The position numbers were made by a program, and so were the translations under genes. A stretch of 64,000 nucleotides of DNA, from contig NC_020177.2 in assembly GCF_000224145.3 (NCBI RefSeq), positions 3,397,622-3,461,621 of the forward strand, given 5' to 3'. This stretch comes from Ciona intestinalis (taxonomy: Eukaryota > Chordata > Ascidiacea > Phlebobranchia > Cionidae). Below are positions 57,101 to 64,000 of the stretch, piece after piece. How positions within the stretch are numbered: the first letter of the stretch is position 1; each line of letters opens with the position of its first letter. The notes beneath the pieces were generated by a model. It saw only the letters and a program-made list of their open reading frames with translations, was not told the DNA's origin and did not search any database.

Positions 57101-60100
57101 AAAACACGTTTATGGATGGTGGCACAAAAAAAGTTTTTACCTGCACCAGCGTCTTTGGTAACAATCGTAAAGTTGGCTGGTTCATCAACTTTGCCAGTCA
57201 CAAGTCCAGGTCCATATGCTGTCACATGACCAGGGGCCATGACATCAGCGTAGAATTGGATGGGACTTCCTGTTGTAAAAAATCCAGAGTTAAAAGGATT
57301 GCGAAAATTAGGTCTGTTGTGATTTTGAAAATTAGTGTAAAATTTTAGATAAAAAGATTGCCAAAATTCGTTTTTGTCGTTGTGATTTTGGAAAACAGTG
57401 TAAAATTATGCACAATGTATGATTTTGTCACTATGTTTATATAAAGTCACTTTTATTTTTTTGTCAGTTGCGTAAGCCTAAATATATTATTTTCCCTGAC
57501 GAATACCTTACAAATTTGCTACGACAATCCAAAAAGCATTAAAAATTACCTACAAAATCATAAAGAAGTCCATTTTCAACTAAAATGTCACAAATTGTAT
57601 GTGAAACCTTAAAATAATTAAACCATTGCCACACAAGCATAATAAACCACAAGTTTTTTTCAGATTTTAAAGTTTACCTGAGATATGTTCATTATCAAGT
57701 AAGATGGCCATCTCATGCAGTCCTGGTTCATGGGGCTGGTATTGTACAGTGATGGTTCCATCACCGTTGTTCTTGATGACTGGAGACTCCTTAATCCCAC
57801 TTGGTGTAGTAACTTCACCTGAAAATTCAGAATTTTACTTAGATTGCCCAAAAAACGTTTTTGTTGAATAAATAAATAGAAATGCTTATTTATCCTCGCG
57901 TGTCAGAACAACTCCTTTAATTTTTTAATATTTGTGTTCAATTTTATACAAATTCCCATGTATGCAACTTTTCGGGTGATTTTTTACGTTTTTGTTAACT
58001 TAGTTCAGTATTTTCACACTTACTGGTAAGGTTTCCAGGTCTGGAAGGCACTTCAAACACAAGTTGCACGGGTCGGAGCGAATCTGGACCATCAACTTGT
58101 TCAATTGCCTTTAAAGTGAAAATTAAAATTAGCAATAGCAAACATTTTAAATTAAAAAATATTTTGATATTATGAGTGTCATTTTTAATTTTATGAGATG
58201 CGTCCCTATATACCAGAGGCAAAAATGGGCTAAAAGACGGACAAATATATCTATAAACCGTGAGGCTTTATTTTCTAACTAAAAAGTCTTGCAAAAAAAA
58301 AGGCCAAAAAGAGGAAAAAACATCTATAAATAGTTGACTTTAAAGTTGTACTATGTTAATAAAATACACTCCATAAAATAAGCAACACAAGCATGCAGGT
58401 AACTGGTTTATACCGGTTCACTCCCGTTCATGTAAGAGTAGGCAGGTGCTACTGCTGTCTGTTGGAAATCTTCTTCCACCACTGGTGCAGGTTTCAAGCC
58501 AGGCACAGCCTATTATGACATCACAGCAGTGTTTTATGAAGCGTGCAGTCACATGACCATGCACCATAGACAGCCAATACAAAAAGCGTGACAATTATAA
58601 CAAATAAATATGTTTGACGGGATTAAAAAATAAGTTTCCAAATTTTTTGTTAACATCTTAAAAATGTTTCCATTTCATTCTGTTAATATATTTTTGAAAT
58701 GTTTTCAATTTTTTTGTTTTTCTTAACATTTCATAAAAATGTTTCCAGCTCTTTATTCATACCACTACAGTGTTACAAGTGAATTTTTTTAAATTCTAAA
58801 ATCCGATTTAATTTCATTTGTCAATAAAACAAGTTTAAATTTTGAAATATTTTGATTAGTTAATATGGTAAAACTAATACAGTTAGATATAAACCCACTA
58901 CAAACCCAATACTACAACAGCAACCACACCCAAGCCACCATATTGCTTACCGTAACTCTGTATGGGCTGTTGGGAACTTCTTCCCCGCCAAAATGAATAT
59001 TAATTGTATACGGGCCAACTTCTTTAGGTGTGTAGAAGATATCAAAAGTGCCATCTTTGTTTTGAACAACGTCTGCGTCCAGTTTTTCACCATCTGGGGT
59101 GGTGACTGCACACGTGACATTGCCAGGTCCGGCACCATTAGGGTCAACAGTTATCACAGCTTCTTCTCCAATGTAAATGTTGGGACCAAGGCCATCTCCT
59201 ATAGAGAATTGCTTAGTTAGGGGTGAATGAATGAATGAAGCTTACTTTATCCTCACATGGCCGGAAAACGACAGTCAGTATAACATGGGTGTGTCATACA
59301 CCTAGTGCCAGCTTACAAGTTACAAAGTATGTTGCTTTGTGGTTGAATATTTTTTGTGATTTAAAGGCATAAACTCATAACATAATTTTTTGTTTAACTA
59401 TTTGAAACTGATACCAAGATCATGTTATTTAAAGAACAAAGAAAAGGGAATCAACAGCAAAATGATAACTCACCAGCTGTTCCAAAGCATACTTGAAGAG
59501 AGAATGAGAAGAAGGGAAGAAAGAGAAAAAGAAAGAAGGTTAGATATTTTGAGAGAAAAAGTAATTATGCCTAAACATGTAAGTTTGCATATTTGATTAG
59601 ACTGTTATGAATAAATGAATGTAACTTGTTCTATCCTTGTGCTGTGAGAAAAAAACAGTCATTGTAACACAAATGTTCTATTTCATACATTTCGTGCCAG
59701 ATTTCGCCTCTAACTGTTTTGCCCTAGGACACATTCGCCCACAATGGTGGCAAGGACGAGCCTTGAGCCTATAACTTCTGTGTTAAAGACAGGCTCGCTA
59801 ACTACTTGGCCACAGCCAGGACATTTATTCAAAAAAAGAGAACTTATTAAAAAAATACTGGAAAAACAAACTTTTAATTGTTTATTACATACCTGATACA
59901 AGGCATTTATTTGCATCCCCAGAAGGCACAGCTCGAATGCGATATGGTGAATAAGGTATTTCATCCCCTCCATATTTCACTGAGATGGTGTACCGACCAA
60001 CCGTATCAGGGATGTAAGAAACAGAATATGTTCCATCACCGTTGTCACGCACACTGGCTCTTTTTGGGCGGCCTTCGGGGTCCTAAAAAATAGAATGTTA

Positions 60101-63100
60101 TTAAATAAGATAGATTTTTCAATTATGAGATAGAGTTTTATTTTTGATTAAGCAAATTGATAAATAAAATGTTTTTTTCAATTTGTTGTAAAAATATAAA
60201 ATTTGCATTTTAAATTACAGAAAATAATTTGGGTAAAAAAACATAGCAAATATTGGTTATTAAGTTATTAGAAAGTGGTTAGTGTTCTGTGGAAATAAAG
60301 TTATTATTGTTAATTATTGCAGGTTTTCACTGACGAACATGCAAGCACCAAAACAAAATTATTCTGATTGAAATTACATAGAATGATGTTGTTATTGCAT
60401 GCAATAGTAAATCATCAGTTTTCTTTTTGTATTTTGTAGTAATTTGTCATAAGTAGGAAGATAAAGTTGGTTTTCTAGAAAAGAAGTTGCTTGCATCTTC
60501 ACCAGTTAGTAGAAGGGTTATTGCTTTTGTTAGACAATAAATTAATGCACACCACAGGAGAGAAAGGAGAAGAAGGCAGCAGAAGAGAGAAGGAGAAGAA
60601 GGCAATTTGAAGACCGTCACCAGTGCATGATGGTAACTTACTGAGGCATGGACTTCTCTGCATGGTGAATCCTTTGCACCTGACTTAACGCCACCTCGTT
60701 TTCGTGGGCTGCGTTCATAAGGTTCTCCCGTTCCACTGGCCGACTTTCTTGGGCTTCCCTTGGTAGGGCTTGATGCTTTCGGACTGTCGGACTCAGAGCT
60801 GGAACTTGAGCTGGAGCTAGATCTTGATCTAGAGCGACTACTAGAGGAACTGCTGGAGCTTGATCCGCTCCTGCTTCGGCTCTTTCTTCCAGGACTATCC
60901 TCGCTTCCACGAGAGCCTCGACCAGGTCGAGTTTTGGTTGGGCTGTGCGACTTGCTTGGGCTCTTCCTTTTTGGAGAACGAGCACCTGGGCCCACCCCTT
61001 CAGAGCCAGTAGGCTTTTTGGGAGCAGGTGGCATCTCAACTGAGTATTTTTCGCGCTTTGGATTCTAAAACGCGATTGGAAACATGACTCAAACAATAAA
61101 CAAAACTTCCGAACCAACAATATAATATAATGAACCAAAACATGACAATAATAAATAATGGCACTCCAAACACAAACACATACAAACATACATACCGTGA
61201 TTTGAACAGCAAGAACACCATCTCCAGCATCTGTGGCATCAATGGTAAACTCAACAGGCAGAGATGCAGGCACACCACCTGATGCAATACCTGGTCCATT
61301 GCATTTGACCTAGCGTAAAAACAACATAAATTTATTTTTTATAATACGGTAACGAAGATCAAATTTATTTGTACCAAGATTTAATAATGTTTTAAAGTGT
61401 TTTTTTTTTGTAAAATAGGTAAGATAAAAAAAAATAAAAAACAAGTATTTAGTTTTTTTCTTAAATTTCCTTTCAAAGAACAAGTGGCACGGCGCCAGTC
61501 AAAAGTACCAGAATTAACATTTTTAATATCAACACATTAATACCTTGCTAGCATCGTGGGTGGGTTGTACTCGAACACGGTATGGACTTCTTGGGATTTC
61601 GTGGTCAGCATATTTCACTTGGACTTGGTACGGACCTTCTTTGGTGGGGGTGTACTTAACAGTGTGTGTTCCGTCTCCATTATCTCGGACATCAACTGGT
61701 TCTTTCAAACCTGTAACACATGTGTTTTAACAAGCTATAAAATGTAAATTGTGGGTGATTACAGTGTTTAATGTGCCTATACATTATAAAAATTTAAAAA
61801 ATTCTGAATAAATATTTACCCTTAAAGTCACATACATGCAGTGGTTATAACACAGGTTTTCTGTTTCGGACATCTTGTGCTAGTTTACGAAAGTTACCAT
61901 GCATGTAACTTTGAAGATGATTATTTTTTGAGGATTTTTTTTATGTATGGCTGACAACTTGGACAAATCATTAGTAACCATTTAGTTAGACTGATTGCCA
62001 TTAAGTGTCTTCCCAAAAACACATACGCCCACAATGGTAGCACCAGACCAGCACATAACCTCTAGGTTAGAAGCACGCTAACTACTGTGCTACATTGGCG
62101 ATTTTTGGGGTAGGTATAAATCAGTACCTACTCAAAAACTTAACTAATTCATTTACTTACCTTTTGGTCCCTTAACAGCAACATCCAATGGGGCGACACC
62201 AGCAGTTGAGCAATCTACTGTGAACTCCTGTGGGACGTTTGCTCTCACTCCAGGAGATACTCCAGGTCCATTGCATGACACCTATGCAAAATATAATTAG
62301 TTATTCAATCAGTTTTAAATAAATTCTTGAATTGTTAAAATTTATGAGAAAAATATTTTGGGAATTTGGGCGTCATGGCACATTGGTTAGTGCGTGTTCA
62401 TGGACAAGACACCGCACTAATCAATTTTGCTGTTTGGCGCACGAAGCATCAGTCCATATAGATCGCAAAAAAAGGAAGAAGATTTTCCAGATTTAGAGTT
62501 AAAATTAAATTTTTTTTTTATTTTAGTATTTTACTAACTCAAAATAGTTTTTTACTGGTAAAATTTCATTGAAAAAAATCTCTTTATTGTATTATACAAT
62601 TTTCTTACTTATTTCATGCTATCTTTCTATTTTACCTTGGTAGGGTCCACAGTATCCTTGACAGGGACAATGAATGGAGATCCGGGTATATTTTCCCCGC
62701 CATAGGTGATGTTTACCTCATATTCACCAGGTGCTGTTGGTAGGTATTCGACAGCACATGTTCCATCTTTGCTATCCTGATAAAACAAGATTAAACCGGT
62801 TTATAATGTGTCGTACGAGTATTATAAGGTAATGAGCCGAGTCAGGTGTAATTCCAAGGTACCCGGCATGGCTTACCAAAGGACTTTGACAATTTAGAAT
62901 AGCTTAATGTATTTTGGAACATTTTCTGTAAATTAACTTACTTTACTAAAAAACAATAAATGATTTTTTTGATCAAAAACAAATAAGGATTTAAAAAAAA
63001 AAAAAACAGTAAAAGATTTTTTTAATACTAAGTAGCAGTGAAACTTAAAGTATCATTACCACTACAGCACTTCTAAAAGTAAAAATAAAAACAATATTAA

Positions 63101-64000
63101 AAAATATATTTTTTATATAAAACTTCCAAACTTCATTTTCACTCACAGTGCATGTAATTTTTGCATCAGAAGGTCCTTCAACCACAAGTCCAAGACCTCC
63201 AGTTCCAGCCCCTCTTGTATCCACCATAAACTTGGCTGGTTTGGCTGTAGTACCTTGCTCCAAGCCTGGACCATATGCTTTTACCTTGGTAGGGTCGCAA
63301 CCTTCATCTACACCAACGTTAAACGGAGATCCAGGAACTGGGACGTCATCATAGTCAACAATGACTTGATGGGGACCTGGAATAGGGAATTTTTAGTAAC
63401 ATTTTTTAGTAGTACTGGTTTTATATATATTTTGTGCACCACTTTGTCCAGCGCTGTGGTACAGTTGGTTAGCGCGCCTGCCTTTAGAGATAAGGGATTC
63501 AAGGCCGGTCTCTACTACCATTGTAGGCATATCTTGGGCAAGAGCAAGACACAAAAAATAGCAATTGCTCCAACCGATGTTTAAATTTGGTATGATTGTA
63601 TCTAATTTGTAAATTTTTCAGTAGCACTATTTTACTGTGATAATAAAACTTTGTGGGTTACTGCATTTTAAATTTTTGTATAGTTATAACTTGAATAAAC
63701 CAAACCACTTGTAACCACTGGGTTGAAGCAATTACTGATATGTGTTTTAACAGACATGCCCACAATAGTGTCCACATTGGACTTTTGACCAACATTGGTC
63801 TATATACTGGTGGCAGGGCGCGGCATAGGACCTTAACCATACAAAAATAACCCTAACCCCTACAAAAAAAAAGAGAAGTCTAGGCCCAATCCATAAACAT
63901 TAAAATATAACACTGTCTCCTAAATTTCAAATATAACCCACCTTTTTCATAGGGAGAGTATTTTGCATCATATGTTCCATCTCTATTGTCTTTCAAATCA
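50971..64000 (-). CDS. FLN: Filamin (3' part: Ig repeats 11-21 and 24)
   Basis: Actin cross-linker and membrane scaffold; the actin-binding domain and early repeats lie beyond position 64000. Exon order on the minus strand gives repeats aligned with human filamins 11 (partial), 12, 13, 14, 15, hinge 1, 16-21, then the C-terminal dimerisation repeat (24), stop at 50971-50973. Diagnostic phrases: [36 protein letters not shown] (repeat 21, integrin-binding), [18 protein letters not shown] (repeat 24). Constitutive exons are 63942-64000, 63147-63376, 62636-62776, 62161-62281, 61544-61710, 61196-61309, 59893-60082, 58951-59198, 58414-58509, 58024-58108, 57678-57818, 57141-57269, 56485-56658, 55819-55980, 55231-55434, 54763-54942, 54286-54387, 53346-53458, 52886-53039, 52304-52441, 51893-51990, 51441-51543 and 50971-51158. 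Possible optional exons: 60642-61064, 59474-59491 and 53740-54003. Repeats 22 and 23 are absent. Confidence 0.96.
51220..51407 (+). repeat. MITE copy
   Basis: TAGTACTGTAGGGTAAAATG to CATTTTACCCGACAA; it fills most of the last filamin intron. Confidence 0.75.
51441..51543 (-). CDS. FLN: Filamin exon: dimerisation repeat (24) start
   Basis: [35 protein letters not shown]; follows repeat 21 directly. Confidence 0.94.
51615..51740 (+). repeat. SINE head fragment (inverted)
   Basis: GTAAGCGGACACGAGGTGTT and CACCCGTGTTATAACGACTG. Confidence 0.68.
51893..51990 (-). CDS. FLN: Filamin exon: repeat 21 end and linker
   Basis: [20 protein letters not shown] then [13 protein letters not shown], phase 0. 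Confidence 0.93.
52040..52081 (+). repeat. Truncated MITE end
   Basis: GGCCGGGATAAGATGGCTAC then AAGCACATAATAT; cut by the neighbouring SINE. Confidence 0.5.
52085..52290. repeat. SINE copy, composite orientation
   Basis: GTGACCACTGGGCTGAAGCA is followed by an inverted head (GCTGGCATGAGGTGTGTGAA, CCTTGTTATAACACTG). Confidence 0.65.
52304..52441 (-). CDS. FLN: Filamin exon: repeat 21 (integrin-binding face)
   Basis: [40 protein letters not shown]; in human FLNA this repeat binds integrin beta tails. Confidence 0.97.
52886..53039 (-). CDS. FLN: Filamin exon: repeat 20 end to repeat 21
   Basis: [40 protein letters not shown]; near-identical to human. Confidence 0.97.
53161..53210 (-). repeat. 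Truncated MITE end
   Basis: GTAGGTTGGGAGAGATGTCC then TTTTCATTCTCTTG. Confidence 0.5.
53215..53345 (+). repeat. SINE head fragment (inverted)
   Basis: CACAAAGTTACATGTGTGGT, GCTGGCATGATAGGTGTGAA; abuts a filamin exon. Confidence 0.68.
53346..53458 (-). CDS. FLN: Filamin exon: repeat 20
   Basis: [37 protein letters not shown]. Confidence 0.95.
53740..54003 (-). CDS. FLN: Filamin candidate cassette exon: FLNC-like Ser-rich insert in repeat 20 (88 codons)
   Basis: A long pyrimidine tract (about 54005-54045) precedes acceptor TAAAG|AC. The frame that continues from LNLKIP reads [20 protein letters not shown], then [15 protein letters not shown], and ends [15 protein letters not shown] donor ACAG|GTTTTT keeps phase 1, rejoining AGLADLS. 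Human FLNC has an insertion of about 82 residues at the same point that begins GNWFQMVS and contains RLGSFGSI. The weak donor leaves open an alternative terminal exon that reads on to a stop near 53696. Confidence 0.7.
54286..54387 (-). CDS. FLN: Filamin exon: repeat 20 start
   Basis: [33 protein letters not shown]; ends in phase 1 exactly where FLNC carries its insertion. Confidence 0.95.
54763..54942 (-). CDS. FLN: Filamin exon: repeat 19
   Basis: [39 protein letters not shown]. Confidence 0.96.
55000..55100 (-). repeat. SINE head fragment
   Basis: CTCACGTGGCGG, ACGACAGTTATTTTAACACG, CACCTCGTGCCTGC. Confidence 0.62.
55231..55434 (-). CDS. FLN: Filamin exon: repeat 18 end to repeat 19
   Basis: [45 protein letters not shown]. 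Confidence 0.95.
55819..55980 (-). CDS. FLN: Filamin exon: repeat 18
   Basis: [41 protein letters not shown]; human SETDLSLLTATVVPPSG. Confidence 0.95.
56205..56310 (-). repeat. SINE head fragment
   Basis: TGAATGTAACTTGCTTTATG, GTCGTTATAATATGGATGTT, CACCTCGTGCCC. Confidence 0.62.
56485..56658 (-). CDS. FLN: Filamin exon: repeat 17
   Basis: [53 protein letters not shown]. Confidence 0.96.
56700..56940. repeat. Dispersed repeat, family C, two units
   Basis: GTGGGTGAGGTCCTACAGTA and GTGGGTAAGTTCACACAGAG head two similar units of about 110 bp. Confidence 0.5.
57141..57269 (-). CDS. FLN: Filamin exon: repeat 16 end to repeat 17
   Basis: [40 protein letters not shown]. Confidence 0.95.
57678..57818 (-). 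CDS. FLN: Filamin exon: repeat 16
   Basis: [20 protein letters not shown] then [18 protein letters not shown]. Confidence 0.94.
58024..58108 (-). CDS. FLN: Filamin exon: repeat 16 start
   Basis: [24 protein letters not shown]; human has LDVTSLRPFDLVIPF. Confidence 0.9.
58414..58509 (-). CDS. FLN: Filamin hinge-1 exon
   Basis: 32 codons, [43 protein letters not shown] in human hinge 1 lines up with [11 protein letters not shown]. Phase 0 on both sides, so hinge-less forms are possible, as in vertebrate FLNB/FLNC. Confidence 0.85.
58951..59198 (-). CDS. FLN: Filamin exon: repeat 15
   Basis: [44 protein letters not shown]; donor TTACG|GTAAGC. Confidence 0.95.
59225..59350 (-). repeat. SINE head fragment
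   Basis: GAAGCTTACTTTATCCTCAC, ACGACAGTCAGTATAACATG, CACCTAGTGCCAGCTTAC. Confidence 0.65.
59474..59491 (-). CDS. FLN: Filamin microexon (18 nt) in repeat 15
   Basis: TATGCTTTGGAACAGCTG between CTCTTCAAG, preceded by about 40 bases of almost pure pyrimidine, and GTGAGT. In phase it adds VCFGTA between CLVS and GDGLGP; skipping it also keeps the frame. Confidence 0.65.
59600..59830 (-). repeat. SINE copy with internal deletion
   Basis: GTAACTTGTTCTATCCTTG, then ACACATTCGCCCACAATGGT and TTAAAGACAGGCTCGCTAAC (tRNA-like end in reverse). Confidence 0.72.
59893..60082 (-). CDS. FLN: Filamin exon: repeat 14 second half
   Basis: [39 protein letters not shown] then CLVS, phase 1 out. Confidence 0.95.
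60642..61064 (-). CDS. FLN: Filamin Arg/Ser-rich cassette exon inside repeat 14 (141 codons)
   Basis: Acceptor ATTTTAG-like (TTTTAG|AATCC), donor TCA|GTAAGT, phase 0 on both sides and a multiple of three, so it can be skipped cleanly. Encodes [59 protein letters not shown] and [20 protein letters not shown], ending SPCREVHAS. Skipping it joins VQIT to DPEGRPK, exactly the human repeat-14 sequence. Many SP and RS dipeptides suggest phosphorylation. I know no counterpart in vertebrate filamins. Confidence 0.82.
61196..61309 (-). CDS. FLN: Filamin exon: repeat 14 first half
   Basis: 38 codons, [27 protein letters not shown]; ends in phase 0 where human continues DPEG. Confidence 0.95.
61544..61710 (-). 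CDS. FLN: Filamin exon: repeat 13 end
   Basis: [20 protein letters not shown] and [19 protein letters not shown]. Confidence 0.95.
61835..62100 (-). repeat. SINE copy, nearly complete
   Basis: GTGGTTATAACACAGGTTTT, GTATGGCTGACAACTTGGAC, TTAAGTGTCTTCCCAAAAAC, CGCCCACAATGGTAGCA, in family order. Confidence 0.78.
62161..62281 (-). CDS. FLN: Filamin exon: repeat 13 start
   Basis: [34 protein letters not shown]. Confidence 0.94.
62366..62450 (+). repeat. SINE tRNA-like fragment
   Basis: CATGGCACATTGGTTAGTGC resembles an A box; TTCATGGACAAGACACCGCA follows. Confidence 0.5.
62636..62776 (-). CDS. FLN: Filamin exon: repeat 12
   Basis: 47 codons, [39 protein letters not shown]; phase 0 at both ends. 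Confidence 0.94.
63147..63376 (-). CDS. FLN: Filamin exon: repeat 11 end to repeat 12
   Basis: [20 protein letters not shown] then [19 protein letters not shown] and [17 protein letters not shown]. Confidence 0.94.
63440..63600 (+). repeat. SINE copy, forward, with A and B boxes
   Basis: TGGTACAGTTGGTTAGCGCG (A-box-like), GGGATTCAAGGCCGGTC (B-box-like), then CTTGGGCAAGAGCAAGACAC and GCAATTGCTCCAACC. The clearest forward copy in the window. Confidence 0.75.
63645..63800 (-). repeat. SINE fragment
   Basis: TAACCACTGGGTTGAAGCAA and GACATGCCCACAATAGTG; faces the previous copy. Confidence 0.6.
63942..64000 (-). CDS. FLN: Filamin exon (cut by window edge): repeat 11
   Basis: [19 protein letters not shown], donor GTGGGT. 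Matches the human GPDGTYTVQYLPREP segment. Confidence 0.88.

Noticed and set aside
60760..61068. Plus-strand 102-aa acidic/Leu ORF
   Set aside because: Antisense shadow of the Arg/Ser-rich filamin exon.

Overview
The window is animal nuclear DNA and fits a solitary ascidian of the genus Ciona (C. intestinalis/robusta, or possibly C. savignyi). It is AT-rich and carries four intron-rich genes with small GT-AG introns, and their products resemble chordate proteins. Two dispersed repeats dominate the non-coding DNA: a palindromic MITE of about 190 bp, resembling the Ciona Cimi type, with about 27 copies or fragments, and a tRNA-like SINE with about 25 copies or fragments. No bacterial, organellar or CRISPR features were seen.

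Layout. (1) 118-12292, plus strand: the last six coding exons of a Wnt ligand, whose 5' end lies outside the window. It is divergent: the serine that Porcupine acylates is replaced by threonine, and a 148-residue basic-then-acidic tail follows the last conserved cysteine. Its 8-kb intron 4 is mostly free of transposons. (2) 14723-26921, minus strand: a complete 21-exon ELAPOR1/2 (KIAA1324/EIG121) orthologue of 976 aa, convergent with the Wnt gene. (3) 28851-44110, minus strand: a SAMD11 orthologue of about 1141 aa with an N-terminal SAND domain and a C-terminal SAM domain. (4) 50971-64000, minus strand: the 3' part of a filamin gene, from Ig repeat 11 to the C-terminal dimerisation repeat. Genes 2 to 4 lie in tandem on the minus strand. 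The 6.8 kb between SAMD11 and filamin has no recognisable gene but holds GC-rich patches, one with a GATA-site cluster.

Main points of interest. The filamin has a 141-codon Arg/Ser-rich exon, phase 0 at both ends, inside repeat 14. It has a candidate 88-codon Ser-rich exon inside repeat 20 that looks like the insertion thought to be special to vertebrate filamin C. It has an 18-nt microexon in repeat 15, close to where human FLNA has a short optional segment. It lacks repeats 22 and 23, joining repeat 21 to repeat 24 through a short linker. The Wnt combines loss of the acyl serine with a polybasic tail carrying a furin-like site, which suggests a non-canonical ligand.

The four genes are not an operon and do not form one pathway: a secreted signal, a transmembrane endosome/lysosome-linked protein, a nuclear Polycomb-type regulator and an actin cross-linker. 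Exon joins were checked by reading phase and splice consensus by eye. Most boundaries should be right to within a base or two, but none has been tested against transcripts. Comparisons with human proteins are from memory.
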